From Actinomycetota bacterium (GTDB lineage: Bacteria > Cyanobacteriota > Vampirovibrionia > Obscuribacterales > Obscuribacteraceae), in contig CAJCIF010000134.1 of assembly GCA_903970355.1 (NCBI GenBank), positions 1 to 5,634 on the forward strand: 5,634 nt of DNA. The letters run 5' to 3'. The position numbers and the translations under genes are program-made. Under the pieces are notes generated by a model. The model had not been told where the DNA came from and did not search any database. It was given only the letters and a program-made list of their open reading frames with translations. Positions 1-5,634 of this stretch are shown in pieces (the first letter of the stretch is position 1; each line of letters starts with the position of its first letter).

Positions 1-122
1 GTGCCGTGGGAGATTTCGAATTTATAGATATCATTCAAGGCGGCACCGATGGCTTTATTCTCAGTGACGTCATGTTGTAATTCTTTGACCGCCGTATCGG
101 CTGCTTTTCGTTCACCTGACAT
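1..122 (-). CDS. 5' end of an unrecognised protein (partial, runs off left edge)
   Basis: The reverse strand opens with ATG at 122-120 and stays open for 40 codons and two bases to the window edge, so only the N-terminus is visible. It starts MSGERKAADTAVKELQHD and continues with a mixed charged and hydrophobic, probably helical segment that ends around FEISHG. There is no signal peptide or membrane segment in this part, so a cytoplasmic location is likely. The start is supported by an AGGAGA Shine-Dalgarno eight bases upstream, the best ribosome binding site in the window. The gene is divergent from the calpain-like gene at 324. I do not recognise the family and assign no function. An opposing plus-strand reading frame over the same bases has no comparable start signal. 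Confidence 0.72.
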   Translation of the reverse strand, partial: MSGERKAADTAVKELQHDVTENKAIGAALNDIYKFEISHG

Positions 123-130
123 AAAGTTGT

Positions 131-136
131 TCTCCT
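131..136 (-). promoter_or_regulatory. Shine-Dalgarno of the left-edge gene
   Basis: On the minus strand the bases read AGGAGA, followed by eight bases and then ATG at 122. This near-perfect match to the anti-Shine-Dalgarno consensus at ideal spacing is the main reason for calling a real gene at the left edge from only 40 codons. Confidence 0.75.
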
Positions 137-323
137 GCAAAAACGATCAAACTAAGAGGCAGTTAAGGATGCGAATGAAACAAATTGGGAGCGTCAGCCT
201 ATCTCCAGAGCCCACACAATCGTACACTGGAAGGCTGTTATCGTATATGCTTCGCGAATTAAAATGTACGCAGTGCCGGGTAAAGAGAGTTTAGAATGAT
301 CAGTCAGGCGGGTCTGGCCACAT
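137..323. promoter_or_regulatory. Divergent intergenic region, promoters not resolved
   Basis: This gap must hold start signals for the minus-strand gene beginning at 122 and the plus-strand gene beginning at 324. On the plus strand, TAGAAT at 292-297 is a five-of-six match to a sigma-70 -10 box, but there is no good -35 box 16-18 bases upstream. A weak purine stretch, AGGCGGG at 306-312, lies about 11 bases before the ATG at 324 and is the only plausible ribosome binding site. I see no strong inverted repeat, riboswitch-like fold or small gene here. Confidence 0.3.
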
Positions 324-2177
324 ATGGTCGATAATCATGCCAATAATCAGCATGAGATGGGTGATGCTGCCGAGAAAAAGCAGCTCAAACCTTCGGATAA
401 ACCTCCGACCGGCACGCCTATAGTTACTGAAAAAGATAACAATCTTCAGCAGAAGCAGGAATCTCAAACTGCCATGCAAGCGAAGCGTTTCACCGGCCCT
501 TTAGATGTTGCTTTTACGATTGACATGGGCGATGGAAAACTCGTGGGGGACAAGCGACCGCTCCGCGTAGAAGAAGTTCACAGCGTTAATCAAACGATGC
601 TGCACGTACGTGATCTTATACACGCAAACAATCGGCATCCGGATGCTGAGAATGCGCTGAAAGCCATTTGTGATAATATCTCGCGCGAACGCAGAGAACA
701 TCCTAAAGAATTCAAAGAGTATCTCGCATTGCTAAATAAAGCTATTGCGCACGAGCCACATATAAACGATGTGTTGATGCCGGGCACTAAATTTGTCGAC
801 GCCGACATGAAAGGATGCGTGTACGGTGAAAATCCGGTTACGCACAATCGATTTGTCTATGCAAATGAAAGTGGACGTCTAGTTGCGATCGAAGATGAAG
901 ACAGAAATCACATTCGTCGCGTTTGGGATATTCATGGACATCCACTGCGTGTAGACATCAAGTTCGATGATGGGAGCAGGGAAGTTTTTCAAAATGCGCA
1001 CGTCGTTCGCTTTGATGCGCATGGACAGCAAACATGGACACGCGATATCGGTGACGTGTTGCCAACTTTGCTCAAAGAAAAATATGGCAATGATTTAGTA
1101 AGCAAGCTCCCGGACCGCGATCTCACAATTGCATCTGTTGAAATGATGCGTGAGCATATGCCAGCATTCGGTGATCGAAATACCATTGCGAGAACCATTA
1201 TGCACGCAACCGATCCAAAGGAAGCCATGGCTGCAGCTTTGGCATATGCATACACCGAAAACCATAATGAGAATCTAACGAATGCGACTCTCGACGAAAT
1301 GGCGCACGATAGCAAAAAATTTGCTAGTCGCGCTGCAGGCGTCCGCGAGATCTTCAAACGAGGTTCGAGCGACTCGGATTACATGCCGAAAGACCTCGGC
1401 AATCTTGTCCACATAAAGCAAGGTCAAATTCCAATTTGCAACGTGGAGGCAGTTGTGGCGGGACTCGCAACCACTCCGCACGGCAGAGATATATTAGCGG
1501 GCAAGGGAACCCCAACTGGTATGCCTCTTATCCAGGAAGACGTTAACGGCAGTTACATCGTTTCGTTTCCCGGTGACCAGTTCGATAACTTCCATGTCAC
1601 CAAGCCAACTCTCGGCGAGCGCATGATTTATGCCAGCTGCGATGGTGGCGGACTCTATGCGGCAATTCTCGACAAAGCCTATGCTCAGCGTATTCTCAAC
1701 CATTTAGATATGGGCATGGAGCTGGGAGAACTATGGGATCGAAAGGACAAGGGTTGGACAGATCGCGGCATTATTCCAGGCGCCGCCTCGCATTTTATTC
1801 GAGACAACGACTTTGCTCTACGCTTACTTTCTCCCCCGGACAGCCAGGTGAGATCGCTTTTGCTCGACCAAATACCGGATGCAGAGATTGAACAGAGAAT
1901 AACCAATGCATTGGCAAATGGAAGAGCTGTCACGTGCGACACGCAGCCGTTGCACGACCCGGAACTCACGCTTCCGGATGGCACCTTAGTGAGGCTGGAT
2001 AAAGCGCATGCGCTTACCATTCTTGAGTGCAAAACTGGATTGGTGACCCTATATGATCCGCATGGATACCTGGTTGATCCAGATGGACATAAAATTCCGA
2101 ACTCAAATGGAATTATCAGGAATGTTCCGATAGCTGCACTCAGAAATATCCTGCGCGATATAAATGTCTCGTCGTAA
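324..2177 (+). CDS. Calpain-like (papain-fold) cysteine peptidase domain protein
   Basis: This 617-residue protein has four visible parts. Residues 1 to about 55 are polar, rich in Q, K and N, and probably disordered. Residues 90-150 look helical. Residues 152-240 are rich in DG/HG beta turns and recall RHS/YD-type repeats. The C-terminal part, from about 355, carries calpain (family C2) landmarks in the correct order: QGQIPIC with Gln366 and Cys372, followed by A and L at calpain-like spacing; LYAAILDKAYAQ at 444-455, matching the calpain LLEKAYAK block; His562 in DKAHALTIL; and LYDPHG with Asp578 where calpains have the Asn of NPWG. The final 20 residues resemble the closing strand and helix of the fold. 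By family knowledge Cys, His and Asn/Asp would be catalytic; activity here is inferred. There is no signal peptide or membrane helix, so it is cytoplasmic or exported by a route without a Sec signal. ATG 324 is the first start after an in-frame TGA at 297. The stop codon lies 4 bp from that of the convergent membrane protein. The substrate is unknown. Confidence 0.75.
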   Translation: MVDNHANNQHEMGDAAEKKQLKPSDKPPTGTPIVTEKDNNLQQKQESQTAMQAKRFTGPLDVAFTIDMGDGKLVGDKRPLRVEEVHSVNQTMLHVRDLIHANNRHPDAENALKAICDNISRERREHPKEFKEYLALLNKAIAHEPHINDVLMPGTKFVDADMKGCVYGENPVTHNRFVYANESGRLVAIEDEDRNHIRRVWDIHGHPLRVDIKFDDGSREVFQNAHVVRFDAHGQQTWTRDIGDVLPTLLKEKYGNDLVSKLPDRDLTIASVEMMREHMPAFGDRNTIARTIMHATDPKEAMAAALAYAYTENHNENLTNATLDEMAHDSKKFASRAAGVREIFKRGSSDSDYMPKDLGNLVHIKQGQIPICNVEAVVAGLATTPHGRDILAGKGTPTGMPLIQEDVNGSYIVSFPGDQFDNFHVTKPTLGERMIYASCDGGGLYAAILDKAYAQRILNHLDMGMELGELWDRKDKGWTDRGIIPGAASHFIRDNDFALRLLSPPDSQVRSLLLDQIPDAEIEQRITNALANGRAVTCDTQPLHDPELTLPDGTLVRLDKAHALTILECKTGLVTLYDPHGYLVDPDGHKIPNSNGIIRNVPIAALRNILRDINVSS

Positions 2178-2181
2178 TGTC

Positions 2182-2784
2182 CTAATAAAATCCATGCTGA
2201 TGCGAAGGATGGGATGGCCACGCCGAAACACCCAACGACATACTTCCAGCCAAAATCGCCACCGCGACCAGTGCCAAAATTATTCTCGCCCTTCGCCCCT
2301 TATTTGTCCATATTAAAGAAAGCAATAAAAGTACTGCACCCACGGTACCAGGCAATGCCAGACCGATAGCCGGCTCATACGGACCGCCACCCGAGGCCAT
2401 CCACCAATTGACCTGCATTTGTACAGTCGCTGCATCCAACAAAATCAATGCACCAAGAAGCAGCGATGGAATTGAAATCTTTGCGCCTGGCTCGCGGTGA
2501 AATGCCGTCGCGATAAGCCATATCGCGCACGCACCAAGAATACTCTGAATGATCAGTTCAATGCTGCTGCTATTCGTTTCGGAGAAATTGTTCGACAACG
2601 TGACGCGAACTTGTTCATCATTATTGAGAGCCTGATGAATTGGTTCTGCACTTGCCGGGGTTGCTTGTACTGGGGTTTCGATGCTTTCGACACTAGCCTT
2701 AGCTTGCGCACAACAGACCGGCATGAACCAAATGCACATGCCGAAACAGAATAGAAAAGCACCCAAGTAAACTAGTTTTTTCAT
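2182..2784 (-). CDS. Small membrane protein with signal peptide and four predicted helices
   Basis: I do not recognise this 200-residue protein. It begins MKKLVYLGAFLFCFGMC, a typical signal peptide or signal anchor, with a possible cleavage site after CCAQA near residue 28. A polar Ser/Thr/Glu-rich stretch (29-72) that would face outside follows. Four hydrophobic segments come next, at about 75-95, 103-120, 138-159 and 167-188, separated by short loops that include a WWMASGGGPYEP turn and a basic NKGRRAR loop. The C-terminus is short and histidine-containing (HPSHQHGFY). I prefer the ATG at 2784 over a TTG at 2829 and an ATG at 2808, because it places the KK directly before the hydrophobic core and AGGTGA sits just upstream, although very close to the ATG. 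It is divergent from the TPR metallopeptidase gene and convergent with the calpain-like gene. The topology fits an inner-membrane protein; no enzyme motif is visible. Confidence 0.7.
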   Translation of the reverse strand: MKKLVYLGAFLFCFGMCIWFMPVCCAQAKASVESIETPVQATPASAEPIHQALNNDEQVRVTLSNNFSETNSSSIELIIQSILGACAIWLIATAFHREPGAKISIPSLLLGALILLDAATVQMQVNWWMASGGGPYEPAIGLALPGTVGAVLLLLSLIWTNKGRRARIILALVAVAILAGSMSLGVSAWPSHPSHQHGFY

Positions 2785-2880
2785 ATCACCTAATCTCGGC
2801 AATATCATACTGCGAAATATGATTCCCAATCCATGGGTGGTTCCCCATAACTGTCAGTTACGGCGTACAATTGAAGTTAG
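2785..2880. promoter_or_regulatory. Compact divergent promoter region
   Basis: These 96 bases separate the start codons of the membrane protein (minus) and the TPR metallopeptidase (plus), so both promoters must lie here or inside the coding regions. On the minus strand, TATGAT (2809-2804) is a five-of-six -10 match and would give a leader of roughly 10-15 bases, but no convincing -35 accompanies it. On the plus strand, TACAAT at 2866-2871 is a five-of-six -10 match only nine bases before the ATG, implying a very short leader or no leader; again the -35 is poor. These are candidates only. Confidence 0.35.
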
Positions 2881-4332
2881 ATGAAAACCATAGGGCTCCT
2901 TTCAATTTTCACTTTCCTTGTCATTCCCTCTCACGCGTCGGAGAGCGCCACTCTTCCTTGCGAACGTTATGTCACATTCCTCAATCCTGGAAATTCTTTC
3001 GCAAAAGAGTACGCTCCTGATGCAGGCTTAAGTCCTCAAAGAAAGTACGAATTGCAGGCGTGGTCAGACAAACGAAAGAAGATAATTTGCGATGCCCTTT
3101 GCAAAATTCAGAAGAAAGCTCCCGGTCTAGTTGCCCGTGCAAGCAACGGGGAGAAGATAAAGCTTTTGCTCACTCGGTATGATGATTCTTCCGTCGGAAT
3201 GGCAGCCCCAGCAAGCGGATCTGTGTATTGTAGTCCAGGTTCACTAGACCCTCCGCCTGAATCCGTCCAATGCTTTTTGGCGCATGAATTCGTGCATCTA
3301 ATCGATAGAGACGAGTATTTGACCAGGGGGCGTGAATGGAATCAACTAATAGTGCCGTATCTGGACAGGTACCGCCAGATGTACAATGAATTTGAGACAT
3401 GGCACGTTGTGGACCCGCGGGCGGCCGAACTCGGGCTTCCAAGCGGATATGCAGCGTCCAATCCTGGAGAGGCGTTAGCTGAATGTACGAAGTTCATAGT
3501 GGTTCGGAACTGGAAAGCACCCTCGGCTATTCAATCGTTCATCATGAAAAACGTTTTGGCAGAACCACAGGCGGTGAACATTGAGGCGAAGCTGCTTAGG
3601 CAAGCAATTCTAGATTTGCCCAAGCAACCACTAAAGGCGATCGCTACTTATACGGAAGTGCTACGGATAGATCCCGATTGCATTCCAGTGTGGGAACATC
3701 TCTCTTATGCTTGGGACGCAGAAGACGAGCCAGAGCTGGCTGCATTTTGCGTAAATGAGGCCGCCCAATTATTGAAAAAGAATGGAGTACCGCCTTATGA
3801 CAAAGACTTTGCCATCTGCCATTTCGTCTTAGGATCTTTATACCTGGATCAATCCGATCTAAAAAAGGCAATGGACGAGTTTAATAAGGCGATCAAGTTA
3901 GACCCACAGTATGAGGATGCCTATTGTGTTCGAGGAGTTGTTTACGATCACCTGAAACAGGAACGAAATGCTTTGGCTGATTTCGAACGCGCTATTGTCA
4001 TCAATCCCGAGGATGGCTGGCCTTACCGCAACCGCGCCATCAGCTATTACAATACTGGCCAATACAGCAAAGCAATGATGGATGCCAACAAGGCCATAAT
4101 TCGCAAAACGGTAGACAACCAGATTTACAACACCAGAGGTCGTGCTTACGAAGCTCAAGGGAAATATCGTCAGGCTATCGAAGATTACACCAAAGCAATC
4201 GCATACCAACACAAATGGACTGTGCCTTATAAAAATCGCGCCAGAGTCTACGAAATTTTAGGGCAGGTACAATTAGCGGCTAAGGATCGGCAGTCGGTTA
4301 AGGAACTAGGCCCAGGAAATGACGAGCCCTAA
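2881..4332 (+). CDS. Exported putative zinc metallopeptidase with C-terminal TPR repeats
   Basis: This 483-residue protein starts with a Sec signal peptide (MKTIGLLSIFTFLVIPSHA, likely cut near residue 19), so it acts outside the cytoplasm. Residues 25-235 form a domain containing HEFVH (His135, Glu136, His139) followed by LID. GEALAE lies 58 residues later, with Glu197 placed to be the third zinc ligand. This HExxH...E arrangement is that of gluzincins and resembles the HEFxH and EFFAE motifs of the lethal-factor (M34/ATLF-like) group; zinc binding and proteolysis are inferred. Six cysteines (27, 70, 74, 117, 131, 202) lie in this domain and could form disulfides after export. From about 248 there is a degenerate TPR, then five 34-residue repeats at 311-344, 345-378, 379-412, 413-446 and 447-480, ending almost at the C-terminus. 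TPRs normally bind protein partners. The start is fixed by an in-frame TAG immediately before the ATG. The ribosome binding site is weak. Substrate and partner are unknown. Confidence 0.82.
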   Translation: MKTIGLLSIFTFLVIPSHASESATLPCERYVTFLNPGNSFAKEYAPDAGLSPQRKYELQAWSDKRKKIICDALCKIQKKAPGLVARASNGEKIKLLLTRYDDSSVGMAAPASGSVYCSPGSLDPPPESVQCFLAHEFVHLIDRDEYLTRGREWNQLIVPYLDRYRQMYNEFETWHVVDPRAAELGLPSGYAASNPGEALAECTKFIVVRNWKAPSAIQSFIMKNVLAEPQAVNIEAKLLRQAILDLPKQPLKAIATYTEVLRIDPDCIPVWEHLSYAWDAEDEPELAAFCVNEAAQLLKKNGVPPYDKDFAICHFVLGSLYLDQSDLKKAMDEFNKAIKLDPQYEDAYCVRGVVYDHLKQERNALADFERAIVINPEDGWPYRNRAISYYNTGQYSKAMMDANKAIIRKTVDNQIYNTRGRAYEAQGKYRQAIEDYTKAIAYQHKWTVPYKNRARVYEILGQVQLAAKDRQSVKELGPGNDEP

Positions 4333-4346
4333 ACAAAACGAAAACT

Positions 4347-4375
4347 AAAAAGAAAAGCTGCCTACTCAGGCAACT
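4347..4375 (-). terminator. Intrinsic terminator of the aldo/keto reductase gene
   Basis: Read on the minus strand, AGTTGCCT pairs with AGGCAGCT (one G-U wobble) to give an eight-base-pair stem with the four-base loop GAGT. The tract TTTCTTTTT follows directly. The hairpin overlaps the last codons and the TGA stop of the reductase at 4368-4366. On the plus strand the T-tract is missing after the stem, so this should not terminate the convergent TPR gene, for which I see no separate terminator. Confidence 0.83.
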
Positions 4376-5361
4376 GCCATTTTGTGAAATGCATCGAGAT
4401 GCTTTTGAATTTCAGCCAGATCTTCCTTGCTCAGCACTAGATTTGAAGCTTTGAGATTGTCTTTCGTTTGATGCGCATCGCGTGCCCCAACTATGGCGGC
4501 AGTTACTCCGGGTTGGGCTATTGTCCATGCCAATACTAGCTGGGCCAGAGTTGTACCATGCGCATCGGCAACTGGCTTAATCTTGTCGAGGAAAGCATTC
4601 GTTCGCTTTATGTTTTCCGGTTTAAACTCTTTTGTGTTCGGACGATGATCGCCTGGTTTGAATTTAGAGTCAGGCGTGAATTTACCGCTCAACAAGCCTC
4701 TTTGAAGAGGGCTATAAACAATAATGCCGATGCCGTGCTCACGACAATAAGGCAAAACATCCTTTTCAATGTCTCGCACAACCATGCTGTAGGGAGGTTG
4801 ATTCGAAGCAATCGGGCCGAGTTTGCTCGCATGTTCTAAATCTTTAACCGTAAAGTTGCTAACGCCTGCAGCGCGGATTTTCCCTTCTTTTGTCAATTGC
4901 TCTAGTGCCGCCATCATTTCTTCCAGCGGAGAGGATGGGTCGCGCCAGTGGCACTGATATAAATCTATGTAGTCAGTTTGCAGTCGTCGCAAGCTGTCTT
5001 CACACTCTTTGACTATGCTCGCCTTGCGGGCATTTCGATAAATATTCTTTTCGCCTTCTTCATCTTCCCAATCAAAGAAGTGTTCGCCTTCGGTGGAATC
5101 CCACCGCAAGCCGAATTTTGTTAGCAACTGTACTTTGTCTCTTTTGCCTTTAATAGCTTTGCCGACAATCTCTTCGCTTTTGCCATACCCATAGACAGCA
5201 GCAGTGTCAATCGAAGTAGCACCACCGTCGATGCTTGCATGAATTGCTTCAACTGCATCTTTCTCATTACTGCCGCCCCACATCCATCCACCTATAGCCC
5301 AGGCACCAAAAATGAGAGATGACACGTTGAGATTGCTTTTTCCGAGTTGCCGATACTGCAT
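4366..5361 (-). CDS. Aldo/keto reductase, YhdN/IolS-like (AKR11-type)
   Basis: This is a complete 331-residue cytosolic NADPH-dependent oxidoreductase with a TIM-barrel fold, expected to reduce aldehydes or ketones to alcohols. The AKR catalytic tetrad is intact: Asp52 and Tyr57 in IDTAAVYGYGKSEE, Lys82 in LLTKFG, and His138 in YQCHW. Other family landmarks are LRRLQTDYIDLYQ (124-136), GKIRAAGVSNF (160-170), YSPLQRGLLSGKF (216-228) and the C-terminal cofactor-binding block VGARDAHQTKDN (291-302). The N-terminus (LGKSNLNVSSLIFGAWAIGG, then WGGSNEKD) closely recalls Bacillus YhdN (general stress protein 69). A short acidic stretch at 91-106 (EGEHFF...EEGEK) is a variable loop. The length is normal for the family. 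ATG 5361 is preceded by AAGGGG nine bases upstream. The gene is monocistronic between a convergent and a divergent neighbour, with its own promoter candidate and terminator. The physiological substrate cannot be read from sequence. Confidence 0.95.
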   Translation of the reverse strand: MQYRQLGKSNLNVSSLIFGAWAIGGWMWGGSNEKDAVEAIHASIDGGATSIDTAAVYGYGKSEEIVGKAIKGKRDKVQLLTKFGLRWDSTEGEHFFDWEDEEGEKNIYRNARKASIVKECEDSLRRLQTDYIDLYQCHWRDPSSPLEEMMAALEQLTKEGKIRAAGVSNFTVKDLEHASKLGPIASNQPPYSMVVRDIEKDVLPYCREHGIGIIVYSPLQRGLLSGKFTPDSKFKPGDHRPNTKEFKPENIKRTNAFLDKIKPVADAHGTTLAQLVLAWTIAQPGVTAAIVGARDAHQTKDNLKASNLVLSKEDLAEIQKHLDAFHKMAVA

Positions 5362-5426
5362 GAAGTAATTCCCCTTGATAAGTAATTTGATGACCTATGC
5401 GGCCAGAAGTAAGTAGTTCGAATATT

Positions 5427-5454
5427 AATATAATATCGACAATTCGGCCTTCAA
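5427..5454 (-). promoter_or_regulatory. Candidate sigma-70-type promoter for the aldo/keto reductase
   Basis: On the minus strand, TTGAAG (5454-5449) is separated by 16 bases from TATATT (5432-5427), a four-of-six -35 and a five-of-six -10 match. Transcription would begin around 5420, giving a leader of about 60 bases that contains the AAGGGG ribosome binding site at 5376-5371. The -10 lies in an AT-only run that includes the perfect palindrome ATATTAATAT (5422-5431). That palindrome could be an operator or simply AT-rich promoter sequence. Confidence 0.5.
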
Positions 5455-5516
5455 CCACCCATTTGTTATGGCTGAGCTGGTCAATAGTCCGTAGCTATGC
5501 AGATCGTAAGGTCTTG

Positions 5517-5524
5517 AAAAGGAA
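5517..5524 (+). promoter_or_regulatory. Ribosome binding site of the malic enzyme gene
   Basis: AAAAGGAA lies 11 bases before the ATG at 5536, slightly long but acceptable spacing. An in-frame TGA at 5515-5517 overlaps its first base, and no other start codon lies between the two, so the ATG at 5536 is the only reasonable start. I could not find a convincing promoter for this gene between 5455 and 5516. Confidence 0.55.
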
Positions 5525-5535
5525 CGTGGTTTAAC

Positions 5536-5634
5536 ATGCAAACTAGACAAACCGAACTGACGGGAGCAAATTTGCTCGGTAACGCATTGCTTAATAAAGG
5601 AACCGCATTCAGCGATGACGAGCGCGAAGATTTC
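5536..5634 (+). CDS. maeA: N-terminus of malic enzyme (partial, runs off right edge)
   Basis: Thirty-three codons are present, open to the window edge. After a short MQTRQTELTG lead comes ANLLGNALLNKGTAFSDDER, which matches the N-terminal hallmark of long-form malic enzymes (LL.(N)P.LNKGTAFT.EER). These enzymes oxidatively decarboxylate malate to pyruvate and CO2 in the cytosol with reduction of NAD(P). Full-length members are about 550 residues, so roughly 94 percent of the gene is missing here. Bacterial long-form enzymes are usually NAD-linked (MaeA/SfcA type), but the cofactor site lies beyond the window, so the symbol is provisional. The gene is divergent from the aldo/keto reductase, with 174 bp between the start codons, and the two may share regulatory DNA. 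Confidence 0.85.
   Translation, partial: MQTRQTELTGANLLGNALLNKGTAFSDDEREDF

Noticed and set aside
49..294. 81-codon plus-strand reading frame at the left end
   Set aside because: It lies opposite the left-edge minus-strand gene, has no ribosome binding site, and its composition (Ser/Cys-rich) looks like an antisense shadow. The minus-strand frame has an AGGAGA at correct spacing.
1685..2221. 178-codon minus-strand frame antisense to the calpain-like gene
   Set aside because: It is a Ser/Arg-rich translation with no family motifs, opposite a frame that carries ordered calpain landmarks. It also overlaps the end of the membrane-protein gene.
2704..2730. Possible lipoprotein lipobox in the membrane protein (PVCC)
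   Set aside because: The residues before the Cys pair (FMPV) do not fit the L-[AS]-[GA]-C pattern. Ordinary signal peptidase cleavage after the following AQA is more plausible.
2785..2829. Upstream TTG (2829) or ATG (2808) start for the membrane protein
   Set aside because: Either would put 8-15 extra residues before the KK and hydrophobic core of the signal sequence. The ATG at 2784 gives a normal signal peptide and has AGGTGA beside it.
3811..4320. 34-residue periodicity in the TPR region as a DNA repeat
   Set aside because: The periodicity is at protein level only (TPR consensus positions). The nucleotide copies are too diverged to be a DNA repeat or a recent tandem duplication.
4558..4839. 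93-codon plus-strand frame inside the aldo/keto reductase
   Set aside because: It is the complement of a fully conserved reductase region and shows no motifs of its own.
1..5634. CRISPR array, tRNA/rRNA, insertion sequence or phage attachment site
   Set aside because: I saw no regularly spaced direct repeats, tRNA-like cloverleaf with a T-loop box, transposase-like ORF or terminal inverted repeats on reading both strands.

Overview
The window holds six protein-coding genes, two of them cut by the window edges. No RNA genes, mobile elements, CRISPR arrays or long repeats were seen. Base composition looks intermediate by eye. Intergenic gaps are short to moderate, start codons are mostly preceded by purine-rich ribosome binding sites, and all genes read as clean bacterial ORFs. 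The combination of large taxon-restricted proteins, TPR repeats, a bacterial calpain-like peptidase and DG/YD-type beta repeats resembles environmental Cyanobacteriota/Melainabacteria-type genomes such as Obscuribacterales. That placement is an impression from gene style only, not a demonstrated assignment.

Layout from left to right: (1) the first 40 codons of an unrecognised minus-strand gene, with a strong Shine-Dalgarno, running off the left edge from 122; (2) a 201-bp divergent gap; (3) a plus-strand 617-residue protein (324-2177). Its C-terminal part carries calpain-like signatures: a QG....C block at 366-372, an L(Y)AAILDKAYAQ block, a late His in an HAL context, and a DPHG block where calpains have NPWG. 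(4) A minus-strand small membrane protein (2182-2784) meets it tail to tail with only 4 bp between the stop codons. (5) A 96-bp divergent gap leads to a plus-strand exported protein (2881-4332), which has an HEFVH zinc-peptidase motif, a downstream GEALAE glutamate motif and about six TPR repeats. (6) A minus-strand aldo/keto reductase of the YhdN/IolS type (4366-5361) converges on it and has its own intrinsic terminator. (7) A 174-bp divergent gap leads to the first 33 codons of a malic enzyme, cut by the right edge.

The genes alternate in strand at every junction (-, +, -, +, -, +), so no two adjacent genes can share an operon and each needs its own promoter. The two right-hand genes are ordinary redox and central-carbon metabolism. 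The left two thirds is the unusual part: two different candidate proteases, a cytoplasmic-looking calpain-like cysteine peptidase and an exported TPR metallopeptidase, flank a small four-helix membrane protein. Nothing in the sequence proves that these three work together. They are best treated as individually interesting proteins, with co-function as an untested idea.
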